From Anthonomus grandis grandis (lineage: Eukaryota > Arthropoda > Insecta > Coleoptera > Curculionidae), in the NCBI RefSeq assembly GCF_022605725.1, contig NC_065551.1:36642001-36706000 (forward strand): a stretch of 64,000 bases of DNA, in the 5' to 3' direction. Under the pieces are notes generated by a model. That model saw nothing but the letters and a program-made list of their open reading frames with translations. It made no database searches and had not been told where the DNA came from. Position numbers and translations under genes: made by a program. Positions 12,181-26,300 of this stretch are shown here, in pieces; position 1 is the first letter of the stretch, and the number at the start of each line of letters is the position of its first letter.

Positions 12181-13735
12181 ATTTTTTCGTATTGAATCCA
12201 CGTTTTTGTTTGTTGGCGATTTTCGCTTAAAAAAAGATCGAATGTCTGAAGAAGCCTTCTTCATTATTCTTCAGTAAATTGAGCTTGTACTTGTACAAAT
12301 GATGCTTGAGCAGACTAGAGAAAAAGTGAAAAGATATTATGAGATATTTATTGACATCTTAATTAGTTAAAAAAATCTAAATTAAATTCTACTTTGTAAG
12401 TTATTTAGAAATTAAATTATTGCATTTTTTAGCTCCTATAAATTAATTTAAATTTTAGCTCTTGTGTAAGATATCCCTGGATGTTTGATATTTTATATTT
12501 TGCACCAAAAGATGCATTTTAATTCCAGAAATTTAAAAACACATAATTATAGAAAGATTTAATTACCATTTACTTTTTTAATCACAAGTCACAACACAAA
12601 TAGATTCAGAAGGTCAAGAAAAGCTACTTAATTATATTTTAGTATCTATAGGCAGAATTTTGTCGGTGCGTAACGTCCGTTATAACTATATATTAACTGG
12701 ATTATGTGTAAAATCAGAGGACCTTAGAGGCCCTATAATCCCTTGCTTATCAAAAGCTTCCCCACGAGCCTTAAACAATAAAAATGAAACAATTGATGTA
12801 AATGTAAAGTATTTATTCGAAAAAAGGAAATAATATAAAAGTAAGCGATAGAAGTGTACAACATACTTTGTTTAAGTTCTTTCTTTTTTTAAGTTCTAAT
12901 TCCAAAATTCGACACGTAATTTAATAGTAGAGAAACACTTAATAAAAATATTTTTGACCACTACATCCACAACTACGTATTGCCATTAACATTATTATTT
13001 AAAAGATATAATATTATATACACACTTGATCGTTTGTACTCTTAGAATATTTTCATTTATACTAAATAATTATATTTGAAAAATGTTCGCCGAAGATGAA
13101 TGACGACGACATTTGGTTTAATTGTACCATAATTGCGACACAACAAACGAAAATGCATAATAAAAACACTTATAATGAAGAACGCTAATTTAATGACTAA
13201 AATACAATAAGTATAATAATTGCGATAGTAGTTAACTATCGTTAAACATTACGACGAGTGTCTAAAGCTTTATGCACTGGACAAAGAAAAAAACAATAAA
13301 TGGTTTAAATCACGATAGTAGGCCTCTAAAATTCATAATGAAAAACTACCTTAACCTATATAGTTTAAAAAATAGTTACACTTATTCATTGTCAATTCTA
13401 AACCGCGAAACGTCATTTGCTTGACTTTTCTTGACTTAAACTTACTAACGAACTGTTCAGTTGAGATTCAATTAAAAAAAATAATAATAATGCTGTCTAT
13501 TTTACAAGGGGGGTTAAGATGACGATTTTTTTTTAAATAATTTTTCTTACTTCTACATCACACTTTGCAGTCTTTCCAAGGATGCGAGTCTCAACTAAAT
13601 AATTCTATTACGATCGCAGGTATATAATAACAAAATGAAACTACCATCATAGCGCTGAAAAATTTACAAAATAATATCACATAAGCAAATGACACTGTGA
13701 ATTAATTACCAGGGTGCAGGTAGTCAATCAAAATT
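12181..13735. other. Gene-free AT-rich stretch
   Basis: No ORF, RNA gene or repeat with a second copy in the window was found. It lies between the mariner copy and the long-TIR element and could include distal 3' sequence of unkempt, but there is no direct sign of transcription. Confidence 0.4.
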
Positions 13736-13738
13736 ATT

Positions 13739-13796
13739 ATACCGGGTGTACACAAGCAAAGAAAAAATTAAGTAATATCGTTCACACCCGGTATAT
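13739..13796. repeat. Mini inverted repeat of about 58 bp
   Basis: TATACCGGGTGTACAC at the left and its near-inverse GTTCACACCCGGTATA at the right enclose about 25 bp. The ends resemble mariner-type termini (GGGTGT). It may be a minimal MITE or a solo relic. Confidence 0.5.
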
Positions 13797-13856
13797 AAGG
13801 TGCAAGTTAAATGAGTATTATTGCAAAAAAAAATAATACTAGGGAAAGGGTGTATA

Positions 13857-16268
13857 TAGGGTGTTTCAAATTCGATCCTCAACATGGAGATTTTGGAATC
13901 TATAAGATGGTTAAATTGAGGCAAAGTTTTATTGGTTCCGAATATATTTGGAAATTTTGAAAAATTGATTTTATTTTCTTCTATTGCTTATTTCTCATAT
14001 GATTTTAAAATAATTTGGATTTTTGCATTTTCATTTTTTTTGTGTGCTATAGAATTTTAATACGACGTTTCGCCTTTTGCCAACCATCATCAACTCTGTT
14101 TTTTCTTATAGACGCTATATTAGATATTAGATTCCAGAAATTCTCGACCACACAAAAAAAAATCCAGGTCATCCAAATTTGTTTCAATTAAGCCAAGGGA
14201 ATTTGATATTTTTATAGCTGTGACCCTTCTTAGAGCCCAAATAGGATATCCCGAGCTAAGGAAGGTCTTTTCAGTGGATCCCTTGTACTATCACCCTATA
14301 TTTTCTCACTTTATATCTGGAAGAAGATATGAGCAAATTCCAAGATACTTATGTTTTTATGAAAATGTAGGTCAAGATAAACTGTACAAGGTACAACCTC
14401 TTCTGGACATTATTATCCAGAACTTCCAAAATGCTTATAGCTGCTTTTTCGAGGAAGGCTTAGTTTCAGACAGTACATAAAAAATAAAAGAGCAAGATAT
14501 AGAATAAAATTTTTTTGAGTTATGTGCGCCAAATGGGTACCTATTTAATATAGAAATATACAAAGGAAAAAGTGAAAAAATTGCTTGTTTTGCGACTAAT
14601 GAGTCCATATTTCAATAGAGGACACCACCTGGTGATGGATAATTTTTATAATAGTGCAATGCTCTCAGAAAACCTCTTAAAACACAAAACTCACACAACA
14701 GGGACCCTCAGGAGCAATAGAAAAGGCAATCCAAAAGTTGTGACTTTGAAAAAGTTGAAAAAGGGGGAATACATCTGGAGAAGACGTCGAGGTGTATACG
14801 TCTCTAAATGGAGAGACAACAGGGGTGTCTTACTTTTAACCACCAAGTATCATCCCAAGTTAATTGAAGTCTCTTTTAAAAATTTTTTGTTTCTCTAAAA
14901 TAGGTACACTAATATATATTTTTTTAAGGTGAAATTAAAACCAGTTGAAGTAGCAGAATATAACAAATATATGTCTGGTGTTGATAGACTGGATCAGCTT
15001 GTATCTTACTACTCTTGCCCACGAAAAACAATAAGGTAGTATAAGAAAATCATTTTTCATTTACTAGACGTTACAATATTTAACTCTATATCAGAAATGA
15101 TCGAATTTCGAGAAAAGATTATTCGAAGATTGCTCGAAATACCTGCAAATGAAAAAAATGGTAGACTTTTTTTTGAAACAAACAAAAACATTGCTGTATA
15201 TGACAATCGGCGAACACCAGTAAGACCAGATAATAATGATAGCCCTCTGAGAATTATAAAAGGAAGAACTACTTTTTAAACTGCAAGGAGTGTCTCAAAA
15301 AGGACACAAGTTTCATACAGATGTAAGGGTTGTGAATACAAACCAGCATTATGTCCGACATGCTTTGAAAGTTACCATTTTAGCCTTAGGAACTAGTTTT
15401 TACTTTGAGTTGTATTTTATTTCTTTCTTCAAAATAAATGTTTTTCCAAGTTAAAACGTTTTAGAAATTTATACTGCTCTAGCAGTACAGTGTCCCAAAA
15501 TTGTCATTAAAAAATTACTGCTTATATGCAGTAATGCCTCCTGTCATAAAGTCAGGAAGTAATGTTGGTGGGTCACAACTGATATGGCAGTATGGCGTCC
15601 AAAGTTGTTTTTTTCAAACTTTATCCTATATATGGTCAAAATATGAAAAAAATCGGTTCATATGTTTCTAAAATATGAATGTGATTTTTTTTGGAACATC
15701 GACTATGTTCACACTGTCCATCTCAATGTGTTAAAGTAATTCTGTAGATTTTCCAGAAAACTGGATTAATTTTCTGTATTATTTCAGACATTTAATGGAA
15801 ATTTTTTTAACGCCTTCCTGAGATTTGAATAATTTTTTCCAGGAATTTTGCATAATTTTCTCCCTTCCAAGCATTTAACGTAATTTTGTAAAATAAAATG
15901 GAAATTGACAGTTTAAATATTGTCTTGTCAGTCAGATTTTTAAAAAAATATTACTTGTGATACACCATTAAAAAGTAAAGATTTAAAATAAAACCAAAAA
16001 CCAAATGTAGAGCATAAAAGAAAAAACAAAGTTGATGATGATGATTGGCAAAAGACGAAACGTCCTATTAAAAATCTAAAAACGCCATCATGCAGCACAA
16101 AAAAAGTGGAAACGCAAATGTGCAAATTATTTTAAAATCAAAAAGTAATAAAATCGATTTTTCAAAATTTTAGTTCAAAAATTCCTAACTTTGCCTCAAT
16201 TTAAACATCATCGTATCTCCTATAGATTCCGAGATCTCCATGATGAGGGTCGAACTTGAAACACCCCG
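13857..16268. mobile_element. Long-TIR element (arms of about 250 bp) containing a piggyBac remnant
   Basis: The left arm starts TAGGGTGTTTCAAATTCGA after TA, and the right end closes with the inverse (GAACTTGAAACACCCCG) before TA. The arms match inward for roughly 250 bp. Shared landmarks are the TTAAATTGAGGCAAAG word and the GACGTTTCGxCTTTTGCCAA plus ATCATCA word (about 14065 and 16030). A TA target site and GGGTG ends fit a Tc1/mariner-type non-autonomous element. The cargo is a piggyBac transposase remnant, which would normally sit between TTAA sites. Confidence 0.75.
14203..15396 (+). pseudogene. piggyBac-like transposase, broken
   Basis: The segments lie in order. 14220-14480 has the DPLYYHPIFSHFISGRRYEQIPRYLCF region and DKLYKVQPLLD, ending at a stop just after LVSD. 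14572-14898 has the catalytic VMDNFYNS and GTLRSNRKGNPK. About 14930-15042 has EYNKYMSGVDRLDQLVSYY, then a TGG-to-TAG stop. 15097-15279 follows, and after a frameshift near 15296 comes the C-terminal Cys-rich domain (CKGCEYK, LCPTCFESYHF). This is the DDE_Tnp_1_7 architecture with its terminal zinc-binding domain. Stops and frameshifts make it non-functional. Confidence 0.85.
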
Positions 16269-17180
16269 TATAATGAACTTTATCACTTAATTTAATTTTA
16301 TTTTAACTTTTTATTTCACCTCATATCCAATTGATATTGATTTGATTGTGACTTAAAATGAGACACGTACTGTATAAATTTAATGACTCTCAATGGCAAT
16401 AATAAAGGAACACCCTAACACCTAAATTGGTTGGATTTTATTATGGATGCTTGACAAAAATAAAACGTTTTTTTCTTGTTGCCAATTGCCTGGAATGCAG
16501 CATTTTTTTGTTAAATTGCCAAAAACAATATTTGTATTTGCCTTAAAAATTAATTGTTTGACTCTTGCCAGATTATGATATACAAGGTTGTACTCTTAAT
16601 AACAGCGAAATTAAGTTTCTTCCCGAATAAGAAAAAAACAAAAATAAGTAACGTCGGTGATGCTACTAGTCTAGAATCTATTTTATACTATCAACTGTAG
16701 TAGTTCTTTTAAATCATTTTTCTTCTAAAATCTATAAGAAGAATCTATCAATAAAATATAAACGAATATAACTATAATTCAAAATTTGTTAAAAATGCGC
16801 GAGCCTTGCGCTTCGGCTAAGATTAGTGACAGTTTTATACATGAATTCCGTTAATATTCTAATTATTAATTATTATTTAATAGTATCATATCTCGTACAG
16901 GAGCTTCAAGGTTCAATAAATAAAATTGCTGAAAATAATTCCTAATTCTGCGGCTAGGAGCGGCATAATTGACATGGTAGAAAAAGAAAAGGCGAGAAAA
17001 CGTAAAAATTTAAAAAATCGAGTTTTTCTATGAGCATAAAACAAAAAATAGCCAATGCGGTATCGTTGTTCTCTAGATTATTGTTTTCTATCCAAAAAGG
17101 TTTTTCATTAAAAATATGAAAGTTAGTGTAAATTCCTGTTAAACTGGAAGATCATTATAATTTCAAAACCAATTACTCCC
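16269..17180. other. Intergenic/3' flank of unkempt
   Basis: No gene or repeat with a partner is visible. Part of it may belong to an extended unkempt 3' UTR. Short A-rich and T-rich runs dominate. Confidence 0.4.
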
Positions 17181-17186
17181 AGCAAT

Positions 17187-17205
17187 TTTATTGCTCGCTT
17201 TTATT
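17187..17205 (-). terminator. Poly(A) signals of unkempt
   Basis: Two AATAAA hexamers on the minus strand (17192-17187 and 17205-17200) lie about 115-130 nt past the unkempt stop codon. They would give a short 3' UTR; longer isoforms cannot be excluded. Confidence 0.5.
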
Positions 17206-17319
17206 CCCAAAAGCTCCCAAAGTATTAATTCCTGAAATATTATACTCTATTCAGCAGTGGGAATCATTCAGAAATCCTAATCGAAGCGCCACGCCCTCGC
17301 AAACCTAATAACCGCATAT

Positions 17320-20300
17320 TCACATGGTCGCGACCAAACTATTCGGCGTCTGACAATAGGGACACTCGGGTTGGGTGCCGGCGCACGTGTCGCACAACAC
17401 GAAATGATTACAATTCAACGTAACAGTCCGATTCCGTTCCTCGCAGACCATACACTTGGAGGCGGTCTCCCTATACAATACTTTCTCGATTTCCTCCAAA
17501 TCCTGTCTGATCTGAGAGTGTAACGACTTCAAAATGGTCAAGGAGAGTTTGCTCAGTTCGGAAACGGAGGTTATCCTGCGTATGTGCGGTCCCCCTTGGA
17601 GTTGTTCGCACTCCTGCTTGAGCACCGTGTACTGGTTCAACGTCTCTTGCAGTTTCGTTTCTAATTGTTTCGCTTTACGGTTCGCCTCGTCGGTTTCCCG
17701 TTGCCAGGCCTCGCAGGCGGTACGCGCCTGCTGCAAACGGTCTTCCCAGTTGTTGATCTGGATACGGGCCTGGGTCAGTTCGTCTCTTAGTCTAAAATTT
17801 ACGAAATACGGTTTATTCAAAATTTTAATTTAATTCATCTTATAGTTATTTACGAGGTTCATAGAGTAAGCAGGGTCGTTTGACTACAGGAAAATATGAG
17901 TATGTATGTATGTCGTGAACCCTTAAAAATGTTTGTTTTGGTAAAAAACTCGATTGGGTCGACTGCCATTGGGATACTGAAAAGAAAAAAAATATCCACC
18001 GGACTTGTAATTTGTACATTTATTGGTTCAAAAAGAAGAAGTTTCGACTCTTTCAACGTAATTGAAGATGAACTTTAAAATGGCTTTAATAGTGTAGAAA
18101 AAGCATTTTTCATTGCGTCCAGTCAGTTTAAAAAAATTAAAAGAACTCCAGGCACTTTTAGGCAGTGAAACATGAATTTCTTCATAATGATTTCGACTGC
18201 CTAAAAACAACAAACAAACCAAGTGAAAATTCCTACAAAAGTTAAATTTGTTTCTTTCTTTCACTCGCTCGACATTGTAAAATAACTAACTTCAAAAAGT
18301 TATGTATCCTAAAACATAAAAAAATATAAGTTTATAGTAAGTAATAATTATTAAAAATCGCGGCGTCATTTTTATTTATTATACTTAAAAAAAAGACCAT
18401 AACATTATTATAGATGTTTCACCGCACAGTGTAATATTCAATTGTTGAAGTGCAATAACTGTCATTTAGCAAACATGACATATAAAAAAAAATTTAAGAA
18501 CTGATCATTCAACATTAGATCCTGCATGCCCATCAACTCAGTATCATCTAGGAATCATAAGAAGTAGAATTAATTATTCCTGTTAATTTAATGGTTTTAG
18601 TAATTCAAAATGAAATTTTGGAAGACTCCTCCTTAGTTAATGATTACATTTCTTAATGAAGACACTTCTACTTAATGAACACATTTCTAGGGACAGTAAG
18701 TTGTTAAACATATTGCATTTAAACATAAGAAGTATTAAAAAGAATCTCAATGAGTTGTTAATACTCTTAGGAAATTTAAACTTGATTTTACTGATATTAT
18801 TATCTTGAGTGAATGTTTTCAAATCTCAAATATAAATAACTACAATATACTAATGCGGACTTTAACAGAAATGTTGGTGTTATATTATTTGTGAAAGCTT
18901 GTATCAATGTATGCTTTTCTTTTATTTAGTTGCCAAACTCATTAGTAACAATTGGAAGATTAACATTTAATAAGAATAACATTTCCTTTGGTGTTACTTT
19001 TGTCTACAAACCCCCACCGATATTAAAAAGAGTATTTATAGATGATATATATGAGTTCCTTCAAACAAATGCACAACTAAATAGTTATGAATTTTTTATA
19101 GGTGATGTAAATATAGACCTCTTAGATATGGAAGACAATAATGTTGCTTACTATGTCGCATGTATGGCTGAATTGGGATTTCAATCTCTTATAAATTCTA
19201 TAACCCGATTTGAAACCAAAACGTGTCTTGACCATTATATTCGTTAAGTGGAAAAATAAATTTAAACATAATCTTGATTCGTTCATACTAAGCACTCATA
19301 TATTACTGATCATAATCCTGTAATGGTTAATTTAAGTCATACTAACGATTCCAAAGATTTTTAACAGATACCAGACACAATCACCAAAACAAAACTTTTG
19401 TAGTATGGAAGTATCACCCAGTATAACAAATATTGTGTAAATAGGAAACTACTATATTGTAATAATACATTAATTAATTCTATATAGCAAAACATTATAA
19501 TGTCTAGTAAGCATTATCATAAACCTGGTCAACGGGAAGTTCAACGATCCTTGGATGTAGTTTTTTGGATATTATATTATAGATCCTACTTAACCCTAAG
19601 AAGGTTGTTTCATTTTAACCCTATGTCTTAAATCATAATTTACTACAATTTATATAGATAAAATGAAATTGTTGCTACAAAATTGGAATTGGTTAGATGT
19701 TGTAAGTGTAAATGACTCAGAAATTCCTATGAATAACTTTTTAGTAAGATATCTACAAATAATGAAAGAGTCTCAAACGAAATATTTTGTTCCCAAAAAT
19801 AATCTAAAAAAAGGTTAAAAAATGGATCACAATAGGCTTAATAACTTCCCTTAGGCATAGGGATAAATTAAAACGCCAGTTATTCAGAAACTACAATGCT
19901 GAACTTGAATCACAATATAAGATTTATAGAAACAATTTAAATAAAGTAATAAAAAAGACAAAAAATAAATATTATCAATATCAAGTAGATATAAATAAAA
20001 ATAACTTAAAGGGTATATTGTATAACATAATTAAAGACGCGACAAATGAAAAAAATAATAAGGCCAGTAATATTCAGTTAGTAGGGGATAATAGGGAAAT
20101 AATTCACTCGAATAAAGACATATCAAACTACTTTAACAAATACTTCATAAATGTAGGTATAGAAATGGAAAAAAAGATCTCTCCTTCAACATAAACATAT
20201 GCAGTAGATTTTAATAATCCTCACTCATTGTTTCTTAGCCCTGTAACAAAAAACGAACTTATTGAACATATATCTTCTCTAAAAAATAATTGTGCATCTG

Positions 20301-23300
20301 GTCATGATGGGGTTTCAACAAGGGTCATTAAACAAGCATGTACTGAAATTCCTGATCCTCTTTTACATATAATGAATGTTTGTCTAGAAATCGGAAAAGT
20401 ACCAAATTGCTTTAAAATATCGATTGTGACTTCTATATTAAAATCCGGCAATGCCATGTAAAAAATTACAGGTCAGTGACAATCACAAATTTTTCTAAAA
20501 TATTAGAAAAGTGTATTAAGAAAAGGTTGGTTGAGTTTCTGGCTGCTAACCATGTCCATTCACCACAACAATATGGTTTTCTTGAGGGTTCTGGTACCAA
20601 TGATGCAATGATAACTTTGACATCTGAAATTGTTAAAAATTTAAATCTGGGCAAAAAAAGTATTGCAGTATTTCTTGACTTGGCTAAAGCATTTGACACT
20701 GTTTCTCATGAAAGACTTCTTAACGTGCTTGATTGTTATGAAGTTAGAGGAACAGTGCTACAACTTTTAAAAAGCTATCTTACAGACAGATATCAGAGGG
20801 TTCGAATCAATAACACACTAAGTAGTGAGTTGAGAATAGAAATGGGTGTGCAACAAGGCACTGTTCTGGGCCCCATTCTTTTCTTAGTTTACATTAATTC
20901 CATGTTAAAAATAAATATAGATGGAATATCAATTTCATATGCCGATGATACTGCATTAATTTTCAGTGGAAATACTTGGCCAGAGACTCAACAAAAAGCA
21001 ATTAATGGGTTCAGGGTAATTAAAAGCTGGCTCTGTCTGAATAAATTGTCATTGAATCTAATTATATAGCCTTTTCATTAACTGAAGCTAATAGACCTCC
21101 ATTCTCAACTATATTAGTAGATAATAATAAAATTAATGAAGTTTCAAAAACCAAATATCTTGGGATAGCATTTGATAAGTATACCTAAAATGGGGTCCTC
21201 ATATTGATTATGTGACGAATAGGATCAGAAATCTACATAAGCTACATAAATTTTTTCTTCTCAGAGATATATTTAACAAAAACCTTTTACAAACAATTTA
21301 TAAAAATCTGATAGAAGCTGTAATTCGTCATGGCATATTAGTATGGGATAGGTTGTACAACATTTATTTAAATAAGCTTAACATAATCCAAAAATCGATT
21401 CTAAAAATAATGTATAAAAAGCCAAGAGATACCCACCCCACTTACTTTTCACTGAAGAAATTCAAAATGTAAGATGTATTTATATTCACACAGTTTCCAT
21501 GTATATTCGCAAAAATCAAAATAAATTAACATATATCAATCATATGCATAACACACGTGGTAGAGCAGATCTATTAATTGAAATACCCTTAAGTCGAAAC
21601 AACATCAATTTCAAATTTATTACTTGGCTTGGGCCAAAAATTTACAACATTTTACCAAAGCAAATTAAAGACATAATTATTAAAGGGAAAAGTAAAATCA
21701 TACATCTATCAGTATTATAAAGAAAAATTTAAAAATATGCTAAATTAAATTAAGATGCAATGAATGTATAATGTAAATTGATATTATGTGAACTAATTTA
21801 AAATTTATATATATATATATATATTTTTTAATCTTGTTAACTATAATAAATTATTTATTTTGTTTTTAGCACACACATTTTGTGTTTGTACACCAAGGTC
21901 CTACTAAGAAATTTGTTATTTTCTTACCATAGCATTTATATTATAAAACAAATTATGTATTAATTAAATGATAATAAACGTGGAAGGATTACAGGGTGTA
22001 CTGTATCCTCCTCCTCCTCCTCAGGATTTAATGTTAAATATAGAAGAGGCGGTTTTGCAATATTTTTTTTATCCGAGTATGCGCATCATTAATTCACTGG
22101 TAAAAATCAAAAATTGATTTTTACCAGTGAATTCCAACTGTTCCAACATGGTTACCAGATTTGACTTCTATTTGGTGACTTTTTCTGTTTCCGAATTTGA
22201 AAAAATGACTTGTTTGACGATAATTTACTGCAAATAAAAAGGTTTTTGAGCAAACAAATGCCTATATTGCGGCACTTCTATATTAAACGAATATTACGTT
22301 AAAAAATTTTAAAAACAAAAACAGTTCTTTTATTTTATAGAGACTTATTAAACAATAATAATAAAAACGTGGCTGCTTACCTGACAATTTCCAAATTATT
22401 ATTTATACTAGGCGACATACTAAAGCTATTGTGCTGGTTCCTAGAACTGGGCGATATGCTTTGGGTTTGAAAATCGAAAAATCCGGAAAAACTATTGATC
22501 TTGGAGGCGCTACTGCTCAACTGTAGCGAACCGTTTAAAAAGTCCATCGTGTCCGATTGCGAAAACCTCGACGCGGATAAGAACGGTTGCAAGGGGCTAC
22601 TGTTGGGGCTGAATCCTCCCAAAGTCCTTGGACCGGCGCTGGGAATGTTTACCGGAGCTGAACTGCCTGGAAAACGCGCGAAATATTTCTCTCATTCGGT
22701 CAGATTTCGGTCAGTTACAAACCTAAAAGGCCGGCGGATGATGCCAAACCTACAGATATTGAATTTGATACTGTGGGGGAATCCGTTTCTAGATCCCTGT
22801 CTAGGGCCCCTGTTAGAGCTAAATCGTCTAAATTTAATTCATCTAAGGCATTACCTAAGAAAAAAATCCTTAGATTACCATAAATATGCATGCAAAACTG
22901 TTGCTTACCAACAACACTTTCAACTGTATCGTTTCCAGTGAAAAATGAGTTGCCTAAACTGTTATATGCAAAACATAGCGTTTGTTTCCTTTGTTCCCTT
23001 TCAATGGGATCTAAAATAAACACTGTCCATTAATAAGAAATTCTTTATCATGCAAACAAAATTATACCTAATGTTGGATCTTTTTCTATTTGCAATAATT
23101 TATTAGTAAGTTCCAATCCTATGCTATTATGCCTCTGAAATGGTAAAGTTTTATGTGCTAGCTGGGCCCCAGGCGCCTTATTACTGCTACAACTATTTGA
23201 ACCTATCGAAGACGTCGACGAGGCTGATTCGCTTACTTCACTACTACCATTCTATATGAAATGTTGAACATTTATAAAACTTACTAGAAACTTACAGTAG

Positions 23301-26300
23301 TAAACTTACAGAACTGTCATGACATTTCTCAATTTTAATGTCGGAATTGCCTGCTGGAAGAACGTTAGATAAAATCTCTCCTAAATTGGTGCCGGCCGCG
23401 TCACCGGATTCTCTAGACACCCCTAGTTCTTCTAAAAATTAATATTTCAAAATGCATTTTAAGGTTTTTTTCAGGAATTCTCTTACGTTCAACATGGGCA
23501 AACGCGCAAAACACTCCTCGGGGACAATACCCGGACTGTTGCACGTCATTACATTTAGTACTTTTGTAAATTTCCGGGTGGAACTGTTGCTCTGTTCTAG
23601 TGTGACAATAGGAGCATACATCGCCCGCATCACAATTACCCGGTTCGCCCCATTCTTCTCCATGTTTCACATTCGGACAAGGAGTAGATCTTTTAACAGA
23701 AAGCAACTTTTTTTAAAAATTGCAACAGATTATAAGGAAATTAAACAAAAATGCACCTTCTAAAAAGAAGTTTCCATTTTTTTCGAAATATTAGATTTTA
23801 TGATTTATATAGGATTAAGTATTGCAAATTTTAAATAATAAGTATTGCAACAAATGAAAAAATAAGTTAATTCTTACCTATACTTAAATTTTCTGGGGCT
23901 CCTTCTCTTATCTTTGCTGTTGTGATATTGGGGACAAGCATAACCCTGCCTGCATAACCTTGGCGGCCTCTTACATGGTTCTGTCTTATAATTTGATAGT
24001 ACGAAATTTGTGTCTATAAAATTGGGACATTTTTTTAAAAACTTTTGTAAGAATATAATAAAAAATATTATAAAATAGTATTAGTGTAATTCAATGCCCT
24101 ATCATCTGAATGTCTAATAATTTTAATTTTTAAGAGTCGATTATGAAGACTAAGGTTGAATCCCTGTGGCCCCAAATCAACTTTTATTTTTTATTTTCTT
24201 ATTTAGTTTTTGTCTTTTAACAAGGGTACATAAACAACAATAAAATGTAATCAAACAGCAATAATTATTGAATAGAAACCACTTATGTAAAACAGTTACA
24301 GATAAATAACTTTACCTTGCCACTTGGGATCCTCGTTCATTAAATTTCTTTCCTTATCTAAAGCATTGGGACCATTAGAAGAGCAGCAGCCGTCTCCATC
24401 GGTATTTTCAAGAGCTTGTATTTCTTTGATATCATATACTGGTGGCCTGTGGTCATGGCTGCCGTGAGCGAATGCACAGTGCAATCCATTTTTTACACAA
24501 TAACCTCTGGAGTCTGTGTCATGGACACACATGCATGTTTTATAATATCTCAAGTGATAGCGTCTTTCTGTATCTCCCGCTGTTCTGTGTAGGTATGGAC
24601 AACTGGAATTCAAATACGAAACTTATTGTTTTAATAAAAAAAATCTTAACGGGTTTTTTTTACAAACGACTTTACTTTACATTTTATCCTTCTGCATGTA
24701 AACTTTCTTTAGAAATATGGTGATTAATTTTTAAAAATGCTGATAAGATTAAAACCAGTAATTCTGCAAACAGTTTTATTTCAACTCTTGTCGAGAATTG
24801 AATGCTGTCACCTGTTTTCATTGAGAAATATACATTCTATAAATTGATTAACATTTTTCGAGAATTCATCAATAAACAATGAAACTATAATCAAATTTCA
24901 TTAAAATTAATGTTATAAAAATAAAAGTTAAATTTCAAGTTTGAAATTTTGAATAGTTTTTGTAAAAAATCTTTTTTTTAAATTTTTCAATAGTGTCACT
25001 TTACCTTGCATCACAAATCAGTCCTCAACCATAAGATATTTATTAGGCAACTCATAGGGTACAAATTCAAATGAATTATTAAAAATTTTGATAAGCTATT
25101 TTGTTCTTCTCAAAAGCTTCTTAATTGATTTGGTGAAAAATATTTGCAATTCCAGTGCTTTAATGTTTGCAGATCATGTCAAACTCTTTAGAAATATCAA
25201 GTCTTTCAGAGAAACCTTAAATTTTATTTACTCAATAAATAATATTGAGTAAATAAAATTTAATGGTTTGGCTTTAGACTTGGGAATCTGAATGGACTCA
25301 AAATTATCATTTGGGAGCTGCATTGGTCATGTAACAAATAAGAAAATGAAGGTGCTTGGTTTCATTCAGGGGTTAAGTTGATAAATAACTTTTAAAATTT
25401 TTATAATTTAGACCAGCATAATAATGTCTTTAACAAAATGAAAAGAAAACTGGATCTTGTACTATCTAATATGCAAATAACTAATTTAGAACACTGTGGT
25501 AATCCAATTCTTGATGAAGATCAGTACCATCCTACTTTAAGTATGGTTTTACCGATATCTCTGAATCACATAAAAAAACATCATTACATTAACTATGAAT
25601 ATATTTATGACTATTCAATGGGCGACTTTTATAGGTTTTATACATTATTGAGGAAAGTTAATTGGGCAGAACTTGAAAGGGCTGACAATGTTGACATGTG
25701 CACTCATGTGTTCTGCATCAAAAGGTTTATGAATGCTTAGACCTGGCAATACCCAGAAAGAAAGTTAAAATAGGCACTCGAAAACTCAAAGGTTTTCCAA
25801 AATACTTCTCTCAAGAACTAAAGAAAAATATTAAGTTAAAGACACATCTGCATAAACAAATTAAAAAAGCCACTGCCAATTTTCAAATTAGGAATGAATA
25901 TAGCAAAATTAGAAGTACAGTGAAATATCAAACTGCACATGAACTTCGAACTTTTCATGAGAATATCGAGAGAAATGTCAAAACTAACCCAAATAACTTT
26001 TGGGATTTTGTCAGGTCTGGGCGTTCAAGACCTGGTGTTCCGGCTGAGGTATGCTATAAGGAGTGTACTGTTAGCGGTGCTCAGGAAATAGCTGACACAT
26101 TTGCATTATATTTTAGCTCAATATTTCAACAGTCTGAAAAACCTAACTTTGATAAATCTAGTGGCAACTTCTCATTCTCCAAGATCTCTGAAATGCAAAT
26201 TCAGGCAGCCATTAAGAGATTAAAATCAAAAAAGGCCACTGGCAATGATAGTATCCTCTCATACATTTATAAAGGTTGTTCTGATATCTTGTGCACTCCA

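Noticed and set aside
17534..17833. Plus-strand 99-codon ORF
   Set aside because: Antisense shadow of the unkempt RING/coiled-coil exon.
22495..22941. Plus-strand 148-codon ORF
   Set aside because: Antisense over three unkempt exons and their introns; no independent signals.
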